Positions 17,325-24,641 of a DNA stretch of 64,000 bases are shown here, one piece after another. Within the stretch, counting starts at the first letter, position 1. Every line of letters begins with the position of its first letter. The position numbers and the translations under genes were made by a program. The notes beneath the pieces were generated by a model that made no database searches, was not told the DNA's origin, and saw only the letters and a program-made list of their open reading frames with translations. Source of the DNA: JL08 sp963765555 (GTDB lineage: Bacteria; Pseudomonadota; Alphaproteobacteria; Rhodobacterales; Rhodobacteraceae); contig CAVXWX010000001.1 in assembly GCA_963765555.1 (NCBI GenBank), positions 124,001-188,000 of the forward strand, given 5' to 3'.

Positions 17325-18355
17325 GCTGTTTCCAGCCGGAATGCATCGGGGATATGATCGGCCCCGTCCAGCACCAGATCGGCCATCACCGTGGCAATGC
17401 GCGGGGCCATGCCAAAGCCGATCTTGAACCCGCCATTGGCGATGAAATGGCCTGCCTGCGCGGGGTGTGCGCCCAAAACCGGCGCGCGGGATCGGCTGCG
17501 CGGGCGCAATCCGGCCCATGTCGAGATCAGCGTGGCATCGTTTAGCGCCGGAACGGCAGCGCGCGCGCGGGCGATGACACTGTCGAGCTTGTCATCTGTC
17601 GCAACGGGATCATCAAAGTCCGGTTCGCTGGTGGACCCGATGGCAATCGTGCCGTCCGCGTGCGGGATGATGTGCACCGTGTCGGCGAAAATCTGCGGCA
17701 CATCCGGCGGCAGCGGGCGGGCGGGCTGCAACAGCGCGGCCTGACCTTTGTTCGCACCGCCGATGGTGCGGCCCAGTTCGTGGGTCAACTGTTCCAGCCC
17801 CTGCGCGCCGGTGGCCCAGATCACTGCACCCTGATCGGGGGCATCGGACAGGATGCGCCCGCCCCGCGCGGTGATCGCGGCGGCAAGCGACGTGCAGGCC
17901 TGTCGCGGATGTACCCGCGCGCTGAGTGTATCGTGGATCAGATAGCCTGTCGGGCTGAGCGGGGCCCAATCGCGATCTGCTTGCACCACGCGCCAGACAG
18001 CTTGGCCCTGCCACAGGGTTTCGGCATTGATCGCGCGGGCATTGGCCCGTTCAAGTGCGGCTTCGTCGGGCACCGGTTGCAGCCGACCGGTGCGGGCATA
18101 GCCCGAGGACAGGCCGGATGTTGCATCGATTTCGGCCCAGAAGGATTTGGCCGCAATCAGGCTGTCGAACTGGAACGCTTTCTTGGCGTTCCAGTTTTCA
18201 GGTGTGTGCGGGGCCAGCGCGCCGACGATGCCGCCGCTTGATCCGGCACCGACGCCGTAGGGGTCGATGACCTGTACGCGCGCGCCGCGTTGCAGACAGG
18301 CCCATGCGATGGACAGCCCGAAAATACCCGCGCCGCGAATGGTCACATCCGGCAT
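17321..18355 (-). CDS. FAD-dependent amine oxidase (DAO family), MnmC-oxidase-like
   Basis: 344-residue FAD oxidoreductase: N-terminal dinucleotide motif G-A-G-I-F-G-L-S-I-A-W-A, the DAO-family GSSGGIVGALAPHTPENW after it, and C-terminal STWAGLRPRSRSRAPVLGAH with FIANGGFKIGFGMAP closing the FAD site. It is back to back with mnmD (50 bp apart). In E. coli these two activities are fused in MnmC, the oxidase removing the carboxymethyl group of cmnm5(s2)U34 in tRNA. I infer it supplies that oxidase step, though a glycine-oxidase (ThiO-like) role is possible. ATG 18355 is preferred to TTG 18361. Confidence 0.8.
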   Translation of the reverse strand: MPDVTIRGAGIFGLSIAWACLQRGARVQVIDPYGVGAGSSGGIVGALAPHTPENWNAKKAFQFDSLIAAKSFWAEIDATSGLSSGYARTGRLQPVPDEAALERANARAINAETLWQGQAVWRVVQADRDWAPLSPTGYLIHDTLSARVHPRQACTSLAAAITARGGRILSDAPDQGAVIWATGAQGLEQLTHELGRTIGGANKGQAALLQPARPLPPDVPQIFADTVHIIPHADGTIAIGSTSEPDFDDPVATDDKLDSVIARARAAVPALNDATLISTWAGLRPRSRSRAPVLGAHPAQAGHFIANGGFKIGFGMAPRIATVMADLVLDGADHIPDAFRLETA

Positions 18356-18404
18356 TGCCAATTTCGCGGCCCCTCTTCATTGTCGCGCGGTCGCTCAGAC
18401 CTTA

Positions 18405-19089
18405 ATGGACCCAGCCATGCAGAACCAGCACCCAGATATCGAATGGCGCAATGAAACTGTGCCGGTGTCGACCCGGTTTGACGATCCTTATTATTCGCTG
18501 GAAAACGGGCTGGATGAAACGCGCCATGTTTTCCTGCATGGCAATGATCTGCCCGACAGGTTCAGGGACGGGTTTCATATCGGCGAACTGGGTTTTGGCA
18601 CCGGTCTGAATTTTCTGGCGACATGGCAAAGCTGGCGGGCGTCCGGTGCGGCCGGAACATTGCGGTTTTCCAGTTTCGAGGCGTATCCGATGCGCAGGGA
18701 CGACATTGCGCAGGCGTTGGAACCGTTCGCGGAGTTGGCGGAATTCGCGCAAGACCTTGTGAGGCGCTGGACCGGGATCGGGCGGGCGGTTTGAATTTGA
18801 TGGCGTTGAATTGAACCTGATCACGGGCGATGCGCGCGACACGTTGCCCCGTTGGGCAGAGAAAGCGGATGCGTGGTATCTGGACGGATTTTCGCCCGCC
18901 AAGAACCCCGAATTATGGGAGCCCGACCTGATGGCGCAGGTGGCGGCGCACACCGTGAAGGGCGGCAGCATTGCCACCTATACCGCCGCAGGTTTTGTAC
19001 GTCGCGGATTGCAAGAGGCGGGGTTTTCTGTCACCCGCGTGGCGGGATATGGCCGCAAGCGCCATATGACAAAGGCCATACTTGAATGA
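18405..19089 (+). pseudogene. mnmD: tRNA (mnm5s2U34)-methyltransferase MnmD, two frameshifts as given
   Basis: SAM-dependent methyltransferase completing mnm5(s2)U at the wobble base; homologous to the N-terminal domain of MnmC. Reading: residues to ELAEFAQDLV (with SAM motif HIGELGFGTGLNFL) in frame 0, EALDRDRAGG in a second frame from 18761, then FEFDGVELNLITGDARDTLP and DAWYLDGFSPAKNPELW in a third from about 18790. Two one-base deletions, one of a G (18759-18762) and one of a T (18790-18792), restore one protein of about 228 residues. The final ATGA couples it to the EamA gene. Confidence 0.87.
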
Positions 19090-19965
19090 CACAATCCAAC
19101 AACATCCCTTTGGGGATCGGGCTGATGGTGCTGACGACGTTCGTCTTTTCCGTGCAGGACGGCATTTCGCGCCATCTGGCGGGCGAATACAACGTTCTGA
19201 TGATCGTTATGATCCGGTACTGGTTTTTCGCCGCGTTCGTCATTTCGATTGCAGCGCGCAAGGCCGGTGGCGTTGTGGCGGCAGCACAGACAACACAGCC
19301 GCTTTTGCAAATCGTGCGCGGCGTTCTGCTGTCGACGGAAATATGCGTGATGGTGGCCAGTTTCACGATACTGGGGCTGGTCGAAAGCCATGCGGTGTTT
19401 ACCTGCTACCCCTTGCTGGTGGCGGCGCTGTCGGGCCCCATTCTGGGTGAAAAGGTCGGGTGGCGGCGGTGGTCGGCGATCGGCATCGGGTTTGTCGGCG
19501 TTCTGATCATCCTGCAACCCGGGATCGGGGTGTTTGATCCGGCGGCGATTATTCCGCTGATCGCGGCGGCCATGTTTGCGGTTTACGGGCTGTTGACGCG
19601 CTATGCCGCGCGGCGTGACAGCACCGCGACCAGCTTTTTCTGGACGGGGGTTACGGGGGCTGTGGCGATGACGGCGGTGGGCCTTTGGGCGTGGGAGCCG
19701 ATGACGCGACCGGATTGGGGCTGGATGGCGGCGCTGTGCCTGACGGGGGTGACGGGCCATTGGCTGCTGATCAAATGTTACGAGGTCGCCGAGGCCAGCG
19801 CCGTGCAGCCGTTTGCCTATCTGCAATTGGTGTTTGCATCGGTTCTGGGCATCGCCGATTTTTGGCGAAACGGTTGAACAGAACGTGGCCATCGGGGCGG
19901 GGATTATCGTGGCGGCGGGGCTATTCACTTTTTGGCGCGAACGCGCGCAACGTCGAACCGGTTAG
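19086..19965 (+). pseudogene. EamA/DMT-family transporter, frameshifted near the C-terminus
   Basis: Inner-membrane drug/metabolite transporter with ten predicted helices in two EamA repeats (LGIGLMVLTTFVFSVQDGIS to ILQPG, and AAIIPLIAAAMFAVYGLLTR onward). The frame as given stops at 19877 after IADFWRNG. Dropping one T from the five-T run at about 19858-19862 gives DFGETVEQNV then AIGAGIIVAAGLFTFWRERA and a stop at 19965, the normal last helix. Corrected this way, its 3' end overlaps the convergent lytic transglycosylase gene by 45 bp. Substrate unknown. Confidence 0.82.
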
Positions 19966-21893
19966 TTCCTCGCTAAAGGGAATGGGCAGCGGTTCCATGC
20001 CAAGGCGCGCGCGATAGATCGGCAGGCTTTCCGTTACCCGCATCACGTAATTCTGGGTTTCGCGAAACGGGATGTGTTCGATCCAGTCGATCACATCAAA
20101 GTTCGGATCCGAATTGCTTCGCGGATCGCCGTATTCTTGCATCCAGCGGATCGGGCGGCTTGGGCCTGCGTTGTAGGCGGCGGACATCATCACCACATTT
20201 CCGTCGAAGCGCCCCGCCAGTGTAGACAGAAAGGCAGACCCCAGTTGGGCGTTGTATTTCCAGTCGACAAGCAGGCGGTCGGTGCTGTGTTCGGCACCAC
20301 GGCCCAATTCGCCCGCAACTTCGCGCGCTGTTGCCGGCATGATCTGCATCAGCCCCCGCGCCCCGACGCCGCTGACCACACCGGGGTCAAATTCGCTTTC
20401 GCGCCGCGCGATGGCCAAAACCATTTCCGGGGCCATCGGCAGGTCCATTTGCCGCATCGGATGCAGGGCGTAGTAGGCGGCGGGCAAAACAGTTCCTTGG
20501 GTCGCAACCCGTTTGCCGATCATGACGGCAAGATGCGGTTGGGCGAGTTCCATGGCCATGTCGCCCAGTTGGCCTGCTTCGGTCCGTGTCAGGGATTCCG
20601 ACAAATGGGTCAGGAACCGTTCGGCAAGATTTATTTCGCCCGAAGCCAGCAGCAAAAGCCCGGCTTCGAAAACGCTGGATTTCGAAAAGCTGGCACTGCG
20701 CCACGCGCCGAATTCTTCCTGACCGGCCAGGCTGATATCAAAGGGCGCGCCTGCGGCTTCGGCGGCCAAAAGCCCGTAGAACGATGTCTGGAATTGTGCG
20801 CCGTCTTCAAATGCCTTCTGCGCGCCTGCGGTGTCGCCCAATGCCTGATAGGCGCGTCCGGTCCAGTAGCCGGCGCGCCCCTTTGAGATTGGCGAGGCCA
20901 CGGCTGCATCAAAGCGTTTGAAATGATACAGCGCGCGTTTTCGGGATCGTTCAGCTTGCGCAGGGCGATATACCCGGAAAGCCACTCCAGATCGGCATAA
21001 TCCGACCCTTCGGTCAGGTGGTTTTGCGCCGCAATTGCATAGGCACGTTTCGCATTGCCCTGGCGCATCTGGTCGCGTGCCATCGTGCGGCGGCGTGGCG
21101 CCCAAGCCTCAGGCCGGCCCAGTGTTTCGGCGCTGGTGCTGCGCTCCAGCATCAGGTCAATCGCCGTGTCCAGCCTTTTGCGCGCGCGCCAGTCGAACCG
21201 GTCGAACGCCAGACCCGGATTAGACTGCAAACTGGCTGGCACCTTATCGATCAAGGTGTTGACCCCATCGGCCCCGTCCCGCAACGCGATCCGGGCCTGC
21301 GCCAGAACCTGCCAGCCTTGCGGCACAAGCGCCGTCATCCGCTTGGCATCGGACGTCCATCCGCGCCACAGCATGTAATCCAGCCGCGCGACATGATGGT
21401 CCTTGAGCAGGTTTTCATGCGCGCCCAGAAACAGCGCGTGTTCCCCTGCGCCCATGCGCATCGTGCGCCACGCGTGGATGACTTCGGCGCGTGCCCGTTC
21501 GGTTTTCCCGACAGAGTCCAGCGCGCGGGCATGGGACAGAATGCCCGCTGCCGTCTGCGGCGGAACGCCTGCAAAAAAATCCAGCACCTTCTGATGTTCC
21601 TGCTGAATTACGACGGGTTCGGATTTGCGGCGCAGCCATTCCAGACCGGGCCAATCGGGCCGGCGATCCAGAAAGGCGACCACTTCTTCATAGCTGCCGC
21701 GCCCCTCGCGAAGGCGGTGCCATTCGATCACGTCCAGAGCAACCGCCCCGTCGCGTTCCGCCAAAAGACCGGCGTTTCCCCAATTGCCGCCACGCATTGC
21801 GTCCATCGCCTGCCCCAAGGGGCGGGGGCTTTGCGCGATGGCGGGAAAAGCCATGCCAAGGACGAGTATTATAGCGATCAGTTTTCGTGTCAT
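19921..21893 (-). pseudogene. Soluble lytic murein transglycosylase, frameshifted as given
   Basis: Periplasmic transglycosylase cleaving peptidoglycan with 1,6-anhydro ends, about 655 residues. Signal peptide MTRKLIAIILVLGMAFPAIA, a long helical superhelix, then the goose-lysozyme-like catalytic domain: ARRESEFDPGVVSGVGARGL (catalytic Glu in RRESEF), MQIMPATA, and AYNAGPSRPIRWMQEYGDPR. The first 315 residues and the rest are in different frames; one missing A in the run at about 20937-20940 would join DPE with KRALYHFKRFDAAV. The start (21893) defines a good signal sequence; ATG 21902 is an alternative. Divergent from dapA. Confidence 0.87.
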
Positions 21894-22032
21894 GTCTTGC
21901 ATTTTAGGCCATGTCAGGGATAGACGCTGGAACAATATCGTGCGTGCGTTTCGGTTCAACCGTGAAACTTAGAGCATGCGTCAGGATTTACCACCGGGTT
22001 ATGTACCCCGCCAGATACAAGGAACGCACATC

Positions 22033-22908
22033 ATGTTCAAAGGCTCGATGCCCGCGCTTGTCACTCCGTTTCGCAACGGAGCTTTGGATCTGGACACTTT
22101 GGCCAAGCTGATCGAATGGCACATTGGCGAAGGCACCGACGGGTTTGTGCCGGTGGGAACAACGGGCGAAAGCCCGACGCTGACCCACAAGGAACACGAA
22201 AAAGTCGTGGAAGAGGTTGTGCGGCTGGTTGCGGGGCGCAAGCCGGTGATTGCCGGTGCCGGATCGAACAACACGCTGGAAGGCATCCGCCTGATGCAGC
22301 ATGCCCATTCTGTGGGGGCTGACGCCGCGCTTGTCGTGACGCCCTATTACAACAAGCCCACGCAACGCGGGCTGATCGCGCATTACACGGCTTTGCATGA
22401 TTGTTGCGACCTGCCGATCATCATCTACAATATTCCGGGCCGGTCGATCATCGACATGACGCCCGACACAATGGGCGAACTGGCCAAACTGCCGCGTATC
22501 ATCGGTGTGAAGGACGCAACCGGTGATGTCGCGCGTGTCTCCCAGCAGCGGGCAAGCTGTGGGGCGGATTTTGTGCAACTGTCCGGGGAAGACGCAAGCG
22601 CGCTGGGGTTCAACGCGCATGGTGGTGTGGGCTGTATTTCGGTCACGGCGAACGTGGCACCGGCGCTGTGCGCGCAGTTTCAGGCGGCGACGCTGGCGGG
22701 GGATTATGCCAAGGCGCTGGAATTGCAGGACCGTCTGATGCCGCTGCACGAGGCGATTTTTGTAGAGCCGGGTCTGGTCGGGGCGAAATACGGGTTGTCG
22801 CGTCTGGGTCTGTGCAGCGAAGAAGTGCGCCTGCCGCTGACCGGTTTGATGGACAGCACCAAGGCGCAGATCGACGCCGCGATGCGCCACGCCGGTTTGA
22901 TCGACTGA
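22033..22908 (+). CDS. dapA: 4-hydroxy-tetrahydrodipicolinate synthase
   Basis: 291-residue aldolase-class I enzyme condensing pyruvate with aspartate semialdehyde, first committed step to lysine and meso-diaminopimelate. Hallmarks: VPVGTTGESPTL (pyruvate-binding Thr pair), VVTPYYNKPTQRG (catalytic Tyr), IIGVKDATGD (Schiff-base Lys) and GGVGCISVTANV. ATG 22033 has AAGGAA 8 nt upstream; the in-frame ATG at 21976 lacks one. In Rhodobacteraceae, dapA next to a lytic transglycosylase is usual, and dapA beside the sulfite-oxidation genes is also known from Ruegeria pomeroyi (from memory). Confidence 0.96.
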   Translation: MFKGSMPALVTPFRNGALDLDTLAKLIEWHIGEGTDGFVPVGTTGESPTLTHKEHEKVVEEVVRLVAGRKPVIAGAGSNNTLEGIRLMQHAHSVGADAALVVTPYYNKPTQRGLIAHYTALHDCCDLPIIIYNIPGRSIIDMTPDTMGELAKLPRIIGVKDATGDVARVSQQRASCGADFVQLSGEDASALGFNAHGGVGCISVTANVAPALCAQFQAATLAGDYAKALELQDRLMPLHEAIFVEPGLVGAKYGLSRLGLCSEEVRLPLTGLMDSTKAQIDAAMRHAGLID

Positions 22909-22921
22909 TACCGTGCGGTCA

Positions 22922-22942
22922 CCCGATCCTGTCAGGGTCGGG
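22922..22942. terminator. Hairpin between convergent dapA and soeC
   Basis: CCCGATCCT (22922-22930) pairs with AGGGTCGGG (22934-22942), 3-nt loop, one wobble; an outer GTCA/TGAC pairing extends it. No U-run. Possible shared terminator. Confidence 0.4.
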
Positions 22943-22950
22943 CGCTGTGA

Positions 22951-23823
22951 CTAGCGTTTGCCGTAATACAGGCCGACAACATGTTCGGCTTCGGCAAAGA
23001 ACAGCCATCTGGATGTGACAACGCCGATCAGGTGGCTGACCACCGCCAAGGCGGCGAACATGTGGTTGAACGGCAGCGCCAGCAACACAACCGGCACCAC
23101 CACCATCAGCGCCAACGCGATCACACGCAGTTTTTGCGCGTGTTTGCGGGCCACGACATAGACAAACTCGCGCAGCAGATAATTGGTGCCCGTATGGGGT
23201 GGTTCAAACGCGCGGACGGTGCCGATATTACCCAAACCTGTGGCGCTGGCCATATTTGTGGCCGACCCTGCGAATGCCTTGTCGCCCATCGCCCAATAGG
23301 CCAGTTGCACAAGGCCCGCGATGATCAGCAGGCCCAAGGCCCATTTGACCTGACCCGCCAGCAATGCACCACCGGCCAATGAAAAGGACAGGAACATGAC
23401 CGGCGTCAGCGGGATGTTCCAGCGTGGCACGGTTTTCAACTGCCCGTAAATCATCGAGGTTGTGTAGACCGTTGCAAGCGACAGGATCGCGCCAAGCCAG
23501 CCCAGTGGCGCCCAATGCGCCCCGAAAAACACCGCGCCTGCACCGTAAAGGCCCATCACGGTCAGCGCCATGACGGACATCCACGCCTCGCGGCTGAGCC
23601 AGCTTGTTTTCCACTGGGTAAACGCCTTGATCGCGCGTTCCGGGTGACCAAGGTGAAAGGTGGACGCCAGCAAGCCGCCGACCGCCAGCACATAGGCAAT
23701 GGCAAAGAACGCGAAGGCCGTCCAACCGGTGACAGCGGGAAAGCCGAGGCCGAGCCAGAACAGCAGGCCAAAGCCAAGACCCGATAGCGTGGTGAATGCG
23801 ATAACAGACGGGGCGGGATGCAT
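22951..23823 (-). CDS. soeC: Sulfite dehydrogenase membrane anchor (DmsC/NrfD type)
   Basis: 290-residue membrane subunit with about eight hydrophobic helices, DmsC family (MHPAPSVIAFTTLSGLGFGL, STFHLGHPERAIKAFTQWKT with conserved His, LLREFVYVVARKHAQKLRVI). It anchors the SoeAB catalytic dimer to the cytoplasmic face and passes electrons to quinone. ATG 23823 begins one base after the soeB stop. Gene order A-B-C and the neighbouring xsc/pta genes support a sulfite rather than DMSO role. Confidence 0.85.
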   Translation of the reverse strand: MHPAPSVIAFTTLSGLGFGLLFWLGLGFPAVTGWTAFAFFAIAYVLAVGGLLASTFHLGHPERAIKAFTQWKTSWLSREAWMSVMALTVMGLYGAGAVFFGAHWAPLGWLGAILSLATVYTTSMIYGQLKTVPRWNIPLTPVMFLSFSLAGGALLAGQVKWALGLLIIAGLVQLAYWAMGDKAFAGSATNMASATGLGNIGTVRAFEPPHTGTNYLLREFVYVVARKHAQKLRVIALALMVVVPVVLLALPFNHMFAALAVVSHLIGVVTSRWLFFAEAEHVVGLYYGKR

Positions 23824-23824
23824 A

Positions 23825-24571
23825 TCAGAGCTTCTCCAGCGTTTTATCAAGCCAGCCAAGGAAGCCTTTTGGCTCTTCGATCACGGGGTCCAGAAACGGG
23901 GCCAGAACATCGAATTGTTCATAGCTGTCCTTGGGGCGTGGCGGCAGGTATTTGTTGACCGGTTTGGTGCCCTGTTCGGGCATCAGATCCATCCCCCCGC
24001 GTTCGGCGACCAGTTTGGATACATCGCTGTCGGGATCGCCCAGATCACCGAAATGGCGCGCGTTTGACGGGCAGGTGCGCACGCAGGCGGGCTGGCGGTC
24101 TTCTTCGGGCAGGTTTTCGTTATAGATACGGTCTACGCAAAGGGTGCATTTTTTCATCACCCCCGCAGCGGCATCCATTTCCCGTGCGCCGTAGGGGCAG
24201 GCCCACGCGCACAGGCCGCAACCGATGCAATCGCTTTCGTTGACCAGCACAATCCCGTCTTCCACCCGTTTGTAGCTGGCACCGGTCGGGCACACGGTGA
24301 CGCAGGGCGCGTCTTCGCAATGCAGGCAGGATTTGGGAAAGTGGATCAGTTGCGCGGGGCCGGTTTCGGGCTGCACCTCGTAGGAATGGACACGGTTCAG
24401 GAATGTGCCTGACGGGTCCGCACCATAAGGGTTCTGATCGGACAGCGGCGCGCCGTAGTTTTCCGTGTTCCATCCCTTGCAGGAAATCACGCAGGCATGA
24501 CAGCCGACACAGGTATCCAGATCGATCACAAGACCCAGTTTCTTTTCGGTATGTGCGGGCAGTTCGGTCAT
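23825..24571 (-). CDS. soeB: Sulfite dehydrogenase iron-sulfur subunit
   Basis: 248-residue ferredoxin-like electron-transfer subunit (DmsB/PhsB type). It contains four cysteine clusters: CVGCHACVISCKGWN, CLHCEDAPCVTVCPTGA, CIGCGLCAWACPYGA and a fourth beginning CTLC and ending ACVRTCPSNA, enough for four 4Fe-4S centres. It relays electrons from the SoeA molybdenum site to SoeC. It lies 70 bp after soeA, across two hairpins (24589-24632), and abuts soeC. Confidence 0.92.
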   Translation of the reverse strand: MTELPAHTEKKLGLVIDLDTCVGCHACVISCKGWNTENYGAPLSDQNPYGADPSGTFLNRVHSYEVQPETGPAQLIHFPKSCLHCEDAPCVTVCPTGASYKRVEDGIVLVNESDCIGCGLCAWACPYGAREMDAAAGVMKKCTLCVDRIYNENLPEEDRQPACVRTCPSNARHFGDLGDPDSDVSKLVAERGGMDLMPEQGTKPVNKYLPPRPKDSYEQFDVLAPFLDPVIEEPKGFLGWLDKTLEKL

Positions 24572-24588
24572 GGATGAACACCCTTTCC

Positions 24589-24632
24589 AGAGTTTTGGAA
24601 AAACTCTTTCAAAAACTTTTGGGAAAAGTTTT
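24589..24632. repeat. Two adjacent hairpins between soeA and soeB
   Basis: First hairpin: AGAGTTTT (24589-24596), loop GGA, AAAACTCT (24600-24607). Second: AAAACTTTT (24612-24620), loop GGG, AAAAGTTTT (24624-24632). Both are perfect and made of the same A/T-rich motif, so the element looks like a duplicated palindromic unit. As it lies inside an operon it could stabilise the soeA end, attenuate soeBC, or be a dispersed palindromic repeat; I see only one copy in the window. Confidence 0.7.
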
Positions 24633-24641
24633 GGTCGATGA

